The notes below the pieces were generated by a model. That model was not told where the DNA came from. It ran no database searches and was given only the letters and a program-made list of their open reading frames with translations. The position numbers were made by a program, and so were the translations under genes. Positions 18,012 to 29,217 of a stretch of DNA of 64,000 nt are shown piece by piece. Each line of letters begins with the position of its first letter. The first letter of the stretch is position 1. Source of the stretch: Chrysemys picta bellii (Eukaryota; Chordata; Testudines; Emydidae); the NCBI RefSeq assembly GCF_011386835.1, contig NW_027052970.1:1-64000 (forward strand), given 5' to 3'.

Positions 18012-18533
18012 AGAGCTGGCTGAGGTAAGCGCCGCCTGGCCGGAGCTCGCACCCAGAAACCCTGCCCCAGGTCGGAACCCCCTCCCACACCCAAATTCCC
18101 TCCCAGACCTCACACCCGGCACCCCAACCCCCTGCCCCAGGTCGGAACCCCCTCCTGTACCCTAATCCCTCCCAGACCCCACACCCCCACCCCAATCCCC
18201 TACCCCAGCCCTGAGCCCCCTCCCGCACCCAAACTCCCTCCCAGAGTCCGCACCCCAACCCTCTGTCCCAGCCCGGATCCCCCTCTGGCACCCCAACCCC
18301 CTAATCTCCAGCCCAATCCCAGAGCCCGCATCCCCACTGGAGCCCTCACCCCTCCCTGCACTCCAACCCCCAGCTCCAGCCCAGTGAAAGTGAGTGAGGG
18401 TGTGAGAGCGAACGACTGAGAGAGGTGGGCTGGGCTGGAGTGAGTGGGGGTGGGGCCTTGGGGAAGGGCATGAAAGGGGTTGGGTCAAGGGCGTTTGGTT
18501 TTGTGCAAGTAGAAAGTTGGCAACCCTACTTAA
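18012..18533 (-). repeat. Minisatellite-bearing interspersed element, unit 1
   Basis: A degenerate ~60-bp tandem pattern (CCCCAACCCCCTGCCCCAG, CCCCCTCC, CTCCCAGA) fills 18055-18375. The right side continues with GTGAGTGAGGGTGTGAGAGC and ends GTTGGCAACCCTAC, which in reverse reads TAGGGTTGCCAAC, like a hAT-type terminus. It resembles a repeat common in turtles. The long frames here are byproducts of low complexity. Confidence 0.55.
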
Positions 18534-19217
18534 GGACCTTTGAAAAGCAGCCTCCTTAGCACCGCTCCTGATACCAGGGGCCAAGGCGCCCCCGGACATG
18601 AGAACCACAATAGGCCAGAGCAAAACGCTGCGTTAGAAATCGGAGCTCAGGCTGCCAAGCGAACGATAGCTGACAGACAGGGGATGTGGGAATTAAGGTT
18701 GTGCCTTCAGCCAGCAACTGGTGTTCATCCATTTGCACCACACACACACCTGTAGGCAGGGCCACTATTTCCTTGTCTGTCTGCCTGTTTAGCGTCTCTC
18801 GGTCCTTACTGTGCCCATCACCGTGGTGTCTGAGTGGCAAACCAAGGGTTTGACGTGTGCATATGAAACTGCCTGACTGGAAGGACGTGGTTTGGTGTGG
18901 ATCAGTGACTGCTGGGGCGATTGGTGGCAGAAGGCTCTGAGGGCCTGGCTCATTCCGACCTGGCTCATTCCAATGGCTTCTACAGCTGAGAGCAGCCCAG
19001 TCTCCTGCCTGGGTCCGACGCAAACCAGGAAGTACAGGACCACAGTTAATAAGAACAGCTCAAAAGATCATTTTCGCTGACCCAGCCCTGCACAGATTTC
19101 CAGCTTAGGTTTGCATTTTCAGCAAAAGTTCTTCTTGATTATTTTCTCCCAACCCCCTTCTGCCTCCATAATAGCCAGCCACCCCGTCAGTCGCATCCTG
19201 GGGCGCTCCAGGGACAG
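18534..19217. other. No supported gene, unit 1
   Basis: I see no exon with a family match. A tandem GGCTCATTCC motif (18946 and 18961) is the only local structure. Equivalent stretches are 34381-35064 and 50229-50912. Confidence 0.4.
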
Positions 19218-19348
19218 CGTGTGTGCGTGTATGTGTACATCTGTACATATGTGTATGTGTACATGTGTGTATGTATGCGTGTACGTGTATGTGCACATGA
19301 GTGTGTGCACATGTGAGTGTGCGTGTGTATGTGTGTACATGTACCCCA
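19218..19348 (+). repeat. TG/TATG/TACATG-rich microsatellite, unit 1
   Basis: Alternating purine-pyrimidine sequence over ~130 bp (GTGTGCGTGTATGTGTACAT and variants) favours Z-DNA. The histidine/threonine-rich and cysteine/valine-rich frames on the two strands come from the repeat. Confidence 0.9.
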
Positions 19349-20810
19349 GTCAGATGTATACATCTGGATTTCCTTTGAAAGAATTTTCAAATTGAGCTGA
19401 TCAAGTGCAATGGCAAAGCACCCAATTCCTCTGCCCCCCAACTGCCTTCGTTGCTTTAACGTACAACCTGCTCTGCTGGCACCTCTGACTCCTGAAAGCC
19501 CTAACGCTCCAGGGGAGCAGGCCGTACCCTACCCTTCCCTGGCTGCCCCGGGTGTTACCTCGGAGGGAATCGTTCCAGATTCCAATGGGTGGCAGGTCCA
19601 GGGAAGAGCCTTATCTGGGGGGAGGCTGTACCAGACCCGCCCGACCCAGGCAGGCTCCCAGGTACTCTCTGCTCGGGGCTGATAAGGCTCCTTAGCAGTT
19701 TCTCTCCAAACAAATTCCAGTTCAAGATACCTGAGAGCTCCACAGCAGGGCAGCATCCCCAGAGCGCAGCAGGGCGGGGGTTAGGGGGAGCAGTCGGTAG
19801 CAGCACCTGCTCCTCGTACGGCAGGAGCGAGAAGTGCCAGCCTCTCTGCACAGAGCAGCAGCGTTCAGCATGGGCCAGACGTGCTGCGGTGATGGGTAAG
19901 AGCGGGCTCGGAGAGCCAGAGGGTCTGTGGGGCAGCGCTGGGCCCTTCTGCTCCGCACTAGGGCCGGGTGGGCGTGTTCAGCTGGGATTGGAACCCACCA
20001 GCACTTGTGGGTGTGAATGTGGGGCTGGAACTCAATGTGGGGCGCTACTGGGGGGAAGGGCAGAGAGACACCTGGGCTGAGACCCCAGCTCCAGGGACAC
20101 AGTCACTCCTGCCCAGCCGGGTAAAATTGCCCAGCTGTGTGACAGCCCCCCCATCCCCGAGGGGTTCCCCCCCCCCCGGTATGTCACAGCAGGGTAATGT
20201 GCATACTGAACGGCAGGGGTTGCCAGAGACTGGCTGGGAGAGGCCTTTGGGGATGGAGGAAGCAGCACTAAGGTACATGCCAACCTCCCTACAGAGGAGG
20301 GGCCGTGCCCCACAGGTGTGGGGCAGGGAGCTGGGACACTGCGTGGTGGGTCATTGTCTGGCCCAGGCCCTTCCTAGCTGGAGGCCGAGGCATTTTCTTC
20401 AGGTCACCTTCCGCTGCAGCTTGGCCACGGGCCCCCATACCCTCTAGTCCAGCCAGGGATCCCAAGTGGGGATTGTCACGGCTGGCTCCTCCCTGCCGCC
20501 AGCAGCTCTTCACTGCCAGGGAATTCCTGAAATCCTGTGTGCTCCTCCCCCCACACCTCCTGGGGCTGTGAGTGCCCTCCTCCCGGACAGCCCTCCCCCG
20601 AGAGCTCTGAGTGCCCCTGGCCAGTCCCTCCCCTCAGCCCCCCCCCACTTCCTGGGGCTCTGAGTGCCCTCAGCCTGTCCCCCTCCCACACCCCGGGGCT
20701 GAGTGACCTTGGCCAACCCCCGTCCCTTCAGGAGGAACTCCCAGTACCCACCCAGCCCCCACACCTCAGGGTTCCCCTCCCTGCGGCTCTGTGGCCATAC
20801 CCCCACCAGG
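19349..20810. other. GC-rich stretch without supported gene, unit 1
   Basis: Long overlapping frames on both strands reflect GC richness. A degenerate tandem pattern built on CTGGGGCTCTGAGTGCCCT / AGAGCTCTGAGTGCCCC occupies about 20540-20720. A C11 run at 20167 has the same length in units 1-3. Equivalent stretches are 35196-36658 and 51044-52506. Confidence 0.4.
19870..19895 (+). CDS. Candidate short first coding exon (MGQTCC), unit 1
   Basis: An ATG opens a MGQTCCGD peptide and runs into a good donor (GGGTAAGAG). An N-terminal MGxxxCC would suit N-myristoylation plus palmitoylation. The 150 bp upstream are GC-rich without a TATA box. No downstream plus-strand exon could be linked, so this may be chance. 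Copies are at 35717 and 51565. Confidence 0.15.
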
Positions 20811-20931
20811 GCCGACTTTAGGCCAATTCAACCAATTCCCCTGAATCGGGCCCCAGGCCCAAGCCCCGGTACGGTGTACCGGCAAGAGCCAGTGCGCTGT
20901 ACCAGGGTGGTCCGGCTTCCCCAGGGGGCAA

Positions 20932-21228
20932 TTTAAAGGACCTAGGGCTCCCAGCAGGGGCCGGAGCCCCAGGCCCTTTAAATTGCCACCAGACCCCCAC
21001 TGCTGGAGCCCTGGGGTAGGGCTGCGGGGCTCTGGGGGCTATTTAAAAAGTCTGGGACTCCCGCTGCCTCTACCGCCCTGGCCCTTTAAATAGCCACTGG
21101 AGCCCCGCTGCTTCCCCAGGGCTCCCGCGGCTATTTAAAGGGCCGGGGCGGTAGAAGCAGGGGAGCCCTGAGCCCTTTAAATAGCCCCCAGAGCCCTGGG
21201 ATAGCGGGGGACTCGGGGGCTATTTAAA
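20932..21228. repeat. Seven alternating TTTAAA palindromic motifs, unit 1
   Basis: TTTAAA cores lie at 20932, 20977, 21042, 21085, 21134, 21176 and 21223. They alternate strictly between GGCTATTTAAAGG-type and CCTTTAAATAGCC-type context, so each neighbouring pair forms an inverted repeat. Confidence 0.85.
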
Positions 21229-21239
21229 GCTGCCTCTGC

Positions 21240-21625
21240 TGCACCCCGTCCCCGCACCAGCCCCGCACCGCCTGCCCTGCCCGCAGCCAGCCCCGTCTCC
21301 AGCCAGCCCTGCACCCCCTGTCCGCAGCCAGCCCCTGCTGCACCCCTGCCCTACCTCCAGCCCCGCCACCCCTGTTCTGCCCGCACCAGCCCCGCCCCCC
21401 TGCCCTGCCTGCAGCCAGCCCTGCACCCCCTGCCCACAGCCAGCCTCTGCCGCACCCCCTGCCCTGTCTCCAGGCAACCCCTGCCGCACCCCCCTGCGGC
21501 CCTGCCCAAAGCCAGCCAGCCCCACACACCCCTGTCTCCAGCCAGCCCCGCACCCCTTGCCCTGCCTGCAGCCAGACCCTACCTCCAGTGAGCCCCTGCC
21601 CAGCCTCCAGCCAGCCCCATGTCCA
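21240..21625. repeat. GC-rich minisatellite (GCAGCCAGCCC...), unit 1
   Basis: Degenerate repeats of CTGCCCTGCCTGCAGCCAGC and CCTGTCTCCAGCCAGCCCC give long glycine/alanine-rich frames on the minus strand that are not genes. The order of variants is the same at 37088-37473 and 52936-53321. Confidence 0.8.
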
Positions 21626-21718
21626 CTGGTGCCCTGCAGTTCCCAGGGCAGTAACCCTGCACACCTGCTTCAATGAGGGGGGCAGGGAGCAGCTGGGACC
21701 CACACATGTGCACACCAC

Positions 21719-21840
21719 TAGGGTGACCAGACAGCAAGTGTGAAAAATCGGGACAGGGGGTGGGGGATAATAGGATCCTATAAGAAAAAGACCCAAAAAT
21801 CGGGACTGTCCCTATAAAATCAGGACATCTGGTCACCCTA
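21719..21840. mobile_element. hAT-like MITE, unit 2
   Basis: Both sides are preserved: GCACACCA precedes the element and GCACACCC follows it, a 7-of-8 target duplication if the element is taken to start at CTAGGG (21718). The element is nested in the TIR element 20811-22080. Confidence 0.75.
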
Positions 21841-22084
21841 GCACACCCCCAGGGAGTGGCGGGGACCACACACGAGAAACGGAGCTCATTAATAACCGAT
21901 CAACAGCATATATGATGCAATGTACAGAATATATAATTTTATTTTTTATATAGTTATGGAAAGTAAATAATACATGGAAGAAATTAAAGGCTTTTTTTTC
22001 CATTATTTTTTTTGTTAGTCATCCCTGCCGGGGCCCCGCCAAAAATGTTCGATTTGGGCCCCGTCCTTCCTAAAGCCGGCGCTG

Positions 22085-22759
22085 CTGGAGAGAACAGGAG
22101 GATTCAGTCAGCAGGGGCTGCCGATCCGTCCCATTCACCAGGGCTGCCATCCTGCGGCTTCAGCATTAGTGGCTGGGGTGACTTGGGGAAAGGTCTCAAC
22201 CTCCCCACATCCCACTTCACTGCTGCCAGAATCCCTCCTGCCCCCCCGCTACAGTCCCCTCCCTACCCAACCTGGGTGGGGCTGGAGGAGAGGGGTCTGA
22301 GAACTTGAGCTGTGGATTGGAGGTGGAACAGCTGTCAGGGGCACTGACGGGGAAGTGGCAGGAGCTCCCCGTACAAGGAGGGGGGTTGCCACTGGAGGTC
22401 ACTAGGAAGGACAACAAGACTCCATCCTGGGAGTCAGGAGGGGGAATCCATCCCTCAGAGGTGGGCAGGGGCTGGGTGGAAATGCTGCTGGTTCCAGGGG
22501 CCGTTAATCCCCCCTGATTCCTCGGAGGCGTCTGAGTCTCAGACAGGTTCTCGTTCCCTTGCAGCAGGAGGACGTCACGGCCAATGTGATGCGCCAGCTC
22601 CGTATCATGCGGCACTTGCACCAGGTGCCCGAGGCGCTGCAGGGCCTGTGCCTCTGAGGCCACCAGCAACTCCCGCTCCCTGCTGGAGGTACTGCTCTCG
22701 CTCTCTGTAAATTGGGAGCTAGTGGAAGGGGAAATGGAGCCCCCTGGCACTCACAGAAA
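22085..22759 (+). repeat. Left arm of inverted repeat, unit 2
   Basis: Carries the plus-strand terminal exon copy at 22565-22657 and the empty hAT site. Confidence 0.9.
22565..22657 (+). pseudogene. Inverted extra terminal exon copy, unit 2
   Basis: The acceptor and stop are kept. It differs from the right-arm exon by one residue (R to H in MRHLHQV) and lacks the two changes seen in unit 1. Confidence 0.6.
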
Positions 22760-23396
22760 GCTGATTACAGAATGAGCCCGAACTGAGAGGCACCATATCC
22801 GCCCCCCTAAAGAGCCAGACTTCAGTGATGATACAGCCCAACCGGGGTAGCAACAGGATTGAGAACGAGGTAGGAAGTTCAGAGCAGCAAGGAAAGCCTG
22901 GAGGGGAACTTGAGAAGAGAGGTTGGAAAAGTGCAGCAAAGAGAAAGGAGCAGACCTAGCTGTTGGGTCCAGGGCCCTGGGCTGCTATCAATGTCAGGGT
23001 GGGACTGGGTTCCCCTACCGGCCCCAGAGGAGGCGGCGTACACGCACCTGGAGAGGGTTCCCAAGCCCAGCAAGGGGGCTACAGGCTGAGCAAGTGCCCC
23101 AGCGATGGCAGAAGGACTTCTGTCTGTGGAAAGACCTCTTTGAACTTTTAGTGTGAGGCAAGCTGGGCCCCAGAAGGGTGGACTAAAGGTGGTGACCTGG
23201 CCGGAGTTACCAGGCAGAGAAACTGCCGTGGTGCTGGAGCGACCATGGATGGGGGACGCTAGCCCAGCGAGAGGGCTGTGATGCCATGCCTGGCCGCCGG
23301 GGGGCACCTAACGATGAGTAGATTAATTTATGATTAGCATAGTTGGCAGGATTGAGTTCCCCCTGTGATCCGTGAGGGAAGTCTTGGTTGCTGAAG

Positions 23397-23578
23397 GAAT
23401 CATAGAATATCAGGGTTGGAAGGGACCTCCGGAGGTCATCTAGTCCAACCCCCTGCTAAAAGCAGAACCAATCCCCAGACAGTTTTTTCCCCTGATCCCT
23501 AAATGGCCCCCTCAAGGATAGAGCTCACAACCCCGGGTGTAGCAGGCCAATGCTCAAACCACTGAGCTATCCCTCCCC
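23397..23578 (-). mobile_element. CR1 3' fragment, unit 2 loop
   Basis: Copy of the unit 1 fragment; reads CTGCTAAAAGCAGAACC where unit 1 has CTGCTCAAAGCAGGACC. Confidence 0.85.
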
Positions 23579-24455
23579 CAAGCAGGTGTATCAAGGGACC
23601 AAGCTGGTCGCTGGATTTCCCACTTCAGTTCCAGGGACTGGCTAAGCAGCCAAAACAGATCTAGGGGTTTCTCCTGCAGCTCCTAGAAAACCAACAGACG
23701 CAGAAGGAAGTGCAGGTGGAGCTACAGATGCAGCAGCAGCAATACCTGTGAGAGATCCTGCAAAGGGAAATCAACCCAGGATCTGCTATGCCCATGGACA
23801 AAAAGAGCAGAGAAGGAGAGCATGCCTGGGCTGTGCTGAGAAGGTTAGCCCAGGGAGAAGGGCATGAGAAAGTGTACAAGCGTGGCCTAAGGCCAAGATG
23901 GGAGCAAGAGTTCTTTGTTTTGGGGGCAGAGAAGCAGGCCACATCAAAAGACACGGCCTGCTTAGGAAATTGCTGAGTGGCTGAACGAGGGGCCAGGGCC
24001 CTAAGAAGTTAGAAAGAAAGGAGAAGGAGAAGGTGTCCTCTGACACAAACCCCCATGAGGCAGGCAAGGTGGAGGTGGCTGGGGGGCTCCACCAGTATGT
24101 CACAGAGCTACTCTCTGTGGATCACCCCGCTCAATGAGTGTTCATTCTAGGAAGCAAGCCGGCTAGACAGTAAAACAGCAGAGGCTGCTCCCAATGCTAC
24201 ACTCGGTTTCTCAGAAATGAGTAGACTTTATGGGCAGAAGAGACCGTTAGAGCATCTAATCTGACCCCCTGCATATCACAGGCCTTTCTGCACCATATGG
24301 GGCAGGCAGAGCTCTGCCTGGGCGCAGGGGGAATGGGATGGGGGTAGATCAAGGAAAGGGGAGAGGGGAATGGGCGTGAGGGAAAGAGCTCCTGTCCCAG
24401 ATGAAGGAATTTGGGGGCAGAGGAAAGGACCCTGCTCCACAGAGAGGGGAGAGGG

Positions 24456-25768
24456 TTTCTGTGAGTGCCAGGGGGCTCCATTTCCCCTTCCACTAGCTCC
24501 CCATTTACAGAGAGCCAGAGCAGTACCTGCAGCAGGGAGCGGGAGTTGCTGGTGGCCTCAGAGGCACAGGCCCTGCAGCGCCTCGGGAACCTGGCGCAAG
24601 TGCCGCATGATACGGAGCTGGCGCATCACATTGGCCGTGACGTCCTCCTGCTGCAAGGGAACGAGAACCTGTCTGAGACTCAGACGCCTCCGAGGAATCA
24701 GGGGGGATTAACGGCCCCTGGAACCAGCAGCATTTCCACCCAGCCCCTGCCCACCTCTGAGGGATGGATTCCCCCTCCTGACCCCCACGATGGAGTCTTG
24801 TTGTCCTTCCTAGTGACCTCCAGTGGCAACCCCCCTCCTTGTACGGGGAGCTCCTGTCACTTCCCCCTCAGTGCCCCTGACAGCTGTTCCACCTCCAATC
24901 CACAGCTCAAGTTCTCAGACCCCTCTCCTCCAGCCCCACCCAGGTTGGGTAGGGAGGGGACTGTAGCGGGGGGAGCAGGAGGGATTCTGGCAGCAGTGAA
25001 GTGGGATGTGGGGAGGTTGAGACCTTTCCCCAAGTCACCCCAGCCACTAATGCTGAAGCCGCAGGATGGCAGCCCTGGTGAATGGGACGGATCGGCAGCC
25101 CCTGCTGACTAGGGTTACCATACGTCCGGTTTTTCCCGGACATGTCCTGCTTTTCGGCAATCAAACGCCCGTCCGGGGGGAATTGCCGAAAAGCCAAACA
25201 TGTCCGGGAAAATGCCGGCCGGGCACTTCCCCTCCCGCGGCTGCTCTGCTCTGCTCCTCCCCTCTCAGACTTTAAGAGCCGAGCTGCCCGAGCCAGCGCT
25301 ACCGGCTTCGGGCAGCCCCCCCTGCCTCCGGACCCCCAGCCGCTGGCCAGGCACTTCCCTTCCCGGGCTCCAGCTGAGCTGCTCCGCTCCTCCCCTCTCA
25401 GACTTTAAGAGCCGAGCTGCCCGAGCCAGCGCTACTGGCTTCGGGCAGCCCCCACTGCCTCCGGACCCTGAGCCACGGGCCAGGCACTTCCCTTCCCGGG
25501 CTCCAGCTGCGCTGGGGAAGCGCCGGCCGGGGGCGCAGGGTCTGGGGGCTGCCCGGCAAACCGTGAAGCCGGTAGCGCTGGGGCAGCCCTTTCCCCATGG
25601 CTGGGAGTGGGAGGAAGGAGGGGGCTGAGTTAGGGCGGGGAAGGGGTGGAGTTGGGGCAGGGCTAGGGGTGGGGAAATGGGCGGGGCCAGGGCCCATGGA
25701 GGGTCCTCTTTTTTTATTTATTAGACATGGTAACCCTACTGCTGACTGAATCCTCCTGTTCTCTCCAG
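24456..25768 (-). repeat. Right arm of inverted repeat, unit 2
   Basis: Interrupted by the hAT element 25110-25738; holds the minus-strand terminal exon 24558-24650. Confidence 0.9.
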
Positions 25769-28305
25769 AAGGGGTCCAGCCTTGCCAGCAGCAGGACAAG
25801 CGTCCCCTGCCCATGTGCCTCAGCCTTGCCTGGTCAGACGCCATCACCCGTCAGTCCTTGGCCTCCCAGGCTGCCAGTGATGGGAGCAACTCTGGATGGT
25901 GGCTCGGGTGACACAGACACCAGACCACTAGGAATTGGGTGCGGCCCTGTGGGACAGGAGAGTCTCGCAGAGGGCACTTGGGGGACTCTCCTGCCCTTCC
26001 CAAGAGCGATAGCACCCTGTCCTAAGAACATAAGTCTGGGATGAGGCAAAGCTTGTCATTAATTAACCTGGCTAACGAGCTGGGTGGAGCTGCTCCGGAG
26101 ACAAGCTGGCTCGCTCCTGCTCATGGAGGTGAATTCATCTCCCTTCCCAGGAGCACCTGCTCTCCCTTTCATTCCCCACCAGGCTCCTTGTGCCAGGCCA
26201 GCGAATGGCCACAGGATGGGAATGAGGCCTGGGCCCCGCCCCAATCTCCTGAGTCTAATGCAGCTGCTCAACTTTTCCCCCATCAGCTGCTGGGTTTCCC
26301 CCAGGAGGGAGTAGGTGACAGGGAGAGAGAGACACACACATTTGTCCTTCTGGTTGCAGGGCTTGTGTCCTTCCAATCCCATTGGTGGCTGCACAGTGGG
26401 CAGAGTCCTCGCTGCGTGCCTGGCCCAACAGAATTGCAGGGCGTGGTGTGGAACACAGAAAGAGATAGAGAGACTCATCCTCCAGCCGGGGTCAGTCTGA
26501 GAGAAATTGGCTGGGGTCCCAGTCTCACTCTTCTAGCGGGTGCCATTTCCCAGCTGGGTTCCTTATCCCTCTGGTGCAGCAGCAGCTGGTAGAGCCGGTA
26601 AACCCCATCCCTGGCCTGCCGGCTGATGTCCTTGGCTGGGTCACTGACGGACAGAGCCAGCTGTGCCATGTGGTGACCCATCCTGGGGAATTCCGCTGAG
26701 TTCTAATGGACGGGAGAGGGAGAGGGGACTCCATCAGCATTTTCCTGTTAGCTCCCAGTCCCCCCGGGCCAGGACTCTCCTTCCCCTCAGCCCCTCTGCA
26801 GGAGATGCTAGAGGATAGGAGCTAGAGCCAGACCCTTAATTTCCTCTGCCCCCAAGGAAGCCTGCAGCACAGGGCTGTGGACAGGGCCCTCCATGAGGAC
26901 TTGCTTCCCCAGCTGCTCCAGGATGACAGGGAGGCATGAACCTGGAGCACAGTCCCCTTAAAAGCCCAGAGTCACCACTTAACTAGGACAAGAAGAACTT
27001 GACTCAAGCCAGGCTCACTCTCTGCTCTGACTCTGCCTTCCCAAGAGGAACACTCCTAACCCACAGCCCCTGCAGCAGCAGATCCTACAGCCCGTCAGAG
27101 CCAGATCACCTACCCCTGGAGTCAGGAAGCTGGGGTCAGAGATCACGTACGTCAAACTCAGGGAGGGTGATGGTGAATCTGAGCAGGGCCGTGCTGCTCT
27201 TAACGGCCCTGGCTCTCTCTCGCGGCACCCTGGACACGATCCAGTAGTTAATGTGCTGTGGGGAAAGGAGGCATTGCACTGACTGCCCTGACCAAGGATG
27301 CCCACTGGGGGCCCGGCTAGGAGGACAGACTGGAAAATGGATCTAAGAGTGAAGGTAAAATTGCCCCCACCCCTCTCATCGGGCTCACCTCCAAGATGTA
27401 CTGGAGCCTGTCGCTGTCTGGGGACTCTGCCAGCAGGTTCCCCAGCATGGCGTCCAGGAGGTCTGGCAAGACCCTAGGCAGATCCTGAAAGCAAGGGAGA
27501 GCCATGGGTCAGAGTTAGGGAAACTGGGGCTAAACTTGCCACAGGATGGGAAGTGGGGTCTCTGGGAAGCACTGGTGTGACCCCCAAACACATATCCTGG
27601 CCTCTCTCCTTCACATCCCACTGCAGGCAATTAGCAAGGACTCATGGCAGGATGACAGCTGGCTCTTCAATCCATGACTTTAGCTGATCTACCTGCACTT
27701 GGGCGGTGTCCTTCTCCATGCCCAGGGTGAAGACGGCGTGCAGGGCAGCTCGAAGGAGGTGGGTCTCCAGCTCTGGCTCCACAGCAGGTGTCATGGTGCT
27801 GGAAGAGAGAGGAGCCGGTATTAGACTGTGCAGTGCGGGGATGGGACTGGCACCAACACGCAGGTTAAACTGCAGGGAAATAGGCACAGGCTGGCAAGAA
27901 GGGAAACTGAGGCACCGAGCCAGGGAATGACAAGGCCAAGGTTTCTCAGACAGACAGTGGCAGGGCAGGAATAGCACCTGTTCCCTGCACCCTGCTGCCC
28001 CTCCTGTATCTGATCCTGGGAGTGAGCCTCTCCCCAAAGCCGTTGCAATGTTACTGGAGTGAAAAGAACAGCCCAGCCAGGAGAGAGTGACCCTTCCCCG
28101 CACCTCTGCCAGAGGAGCCACCCTTGGGCGGTGACCTGGGAGTGGGAGTGGGAGGGGCAGTGACTCCCAGCCCTGGGCCTGAGCAGCACTGGGGTTAGGG
28201 GAACCGGGCCGGAGGGTCTCGGTACCTGAGGTTGCCCACAGCAATCAGGGAGTTAGCGAGGACGGCGCCGGGTGGAGAGTTATCAGGCAGCTCCTCAATG
28301 AGCTC
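24558..28305 (-). pseudogene. MROH-family gene tail, unit 2
   Basis: Exons are h 28226-28305, g 27693-27798, b 27389-27484, c 27151-27255, d 26529-26702, remnant 26272-26316 and terminal 24558-24650. I found no coding difference from unit 1 in these exons. Both donor changes (GATAAGG after exon d and TTGAGC after the remnant) are present. Confidence 0.7.
25110..25738. mobile_element. hAT element copy, unit 2
   Basis: Same target duplication. It carries the CCCTGAG allele at 25469 shared with unit 3. Confidence 0.9.
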
Positions 28306-28596
28306 CTGTGAGACCCAAAGGAGACAAAGGAGCGTGTGAGATTCGGGCCACACTGGACATTGCTGGTTTCCTATTGACCTGTGGGACTTTGGGCAAGTTG
28401 CTCCCCGCTCTAGGCTCTGTCCCCAGCAGTCAAATGGGGATTTCATACTTTCCCACTATTGGAAAGTGCTGGGAGAATCCCCCAGCAAAAGCTGCTCTGA
28501 CAGTGCTAAGCAGCATCTGACCATTAGAGGTCAGAGCACACTGCCCAGGAGGAGGAGTGTTTGGTTCTGGGCTGTTGGAGTACGGGCTTTCAACCA

Positions 28597-28907
28597 TCTG
28601 TGCACACATATTATACTAATTGCATCTAGACCACATCTCCCTAGTTTGTTTGTGAGAATGTCCTTATTAACACCAAGATGGATCACATCTACTGTTTACC
28701 CACCTCCACTAGGCCCGTAACCCTGCCAAAGAAGGAGCTAGGATTTGTTTGGAATGATTTGTTCTTGACAAGTCCATGCTCACTAGTCCTAAGAACCAAA
28801 TTGTCCTGTAGGTGCTGACAAACTGATTGTTTAATAAGGAGTTCCAGTATCTTTCCAGGTATGTTAATGGATGGGAAGACGTTCTTTTTCAGGGATCTCT
28901 GACGAGA
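28597..28907 (-). mobile_element. CR1 RT fragment, unit 2
   Basis: Copy of 12750-13060 with no difference seen. Confidence 0.8.
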
Positions 28908-29217
28908 ACTGGGGCACAGCACGTAGTTTGTTGAGGCCATAAAATGGAGACAGGCACCTCTTCTCTTCTCCCAGCACCCCAGATACCTAAAAGGGTGGGA
29001 CTCACATCCCTCAATGGGCTTTAAAAAAGACAATGGTTACAATGTGGCCCCAACCATTTCTGGTTTCTGCAGACTAGATGTTTTAGCAAAGTTTAGAATT
29101 CCTTGGTGCTCAACACCGTGAAACTCCCCTTTCTCCTTTACAAAGGGCTTTAACGCCCCTTATCTCACCCAGGCTCTCGACTGCCCAAAGTTGGAGAATT
29201 GTCCCTGTTCCCACTGC

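Larger units (their letters stand above)
5878..21718 (+). repeat. Tandem unit 1 of the ~15.85 kb array
   Basis: The unit spans 15,841 bp from the MITE start to the next MITE start. It is the most diverged copy. It lacks one of two tandem GAGAAG hexamers (near 8180), has an extra C in a C-run near 6405, and carries private substitutions in the left inverted arm and in the second direct-duplication copy. Its first ~360 bp correspond to only the right part of the nested TIR element that is complete at the unit 1/2, 2/3 and 3/4 junctions. Confidence 0.95.
20811..22080. mobile_element. TIR element spanning the unit 1/2 junction
   Basis: The left end GCCGACTTTAGG and right end CCTAAAGCCGGC are inverted copies with one mismatch. 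Inside lie alternating TTTAAA palindromes (20932-21228), a GC-rich minisatellite, the nested hAT MITE and an AT-rich stretch (about 21895-22015). No transposase frame is seen, so it is non-autonomous or a composite. The junction of array units falls inside this element. Confidence 0.5.

Noticed and set aside
17944..18623. Long glycine/tryptophan-rich minus-strand ORFs
   Set aside because: They come from the degenerate GC-rich minisatellite. Their composition follows the repeat period and there is no start or splice context.
19105..19441. Histidine/threonine-rich and cysteine/valine-rich small ORFs
   Set aside because: They are translations of the TG/TATG microsatellite on both strands.
21220..21796. 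190-codon glycine/alanine-rich ORF at the unit junction
   Set aside because: It reads through the GC-rich minisatellite and the MITE. The peptide is repeat-derived.
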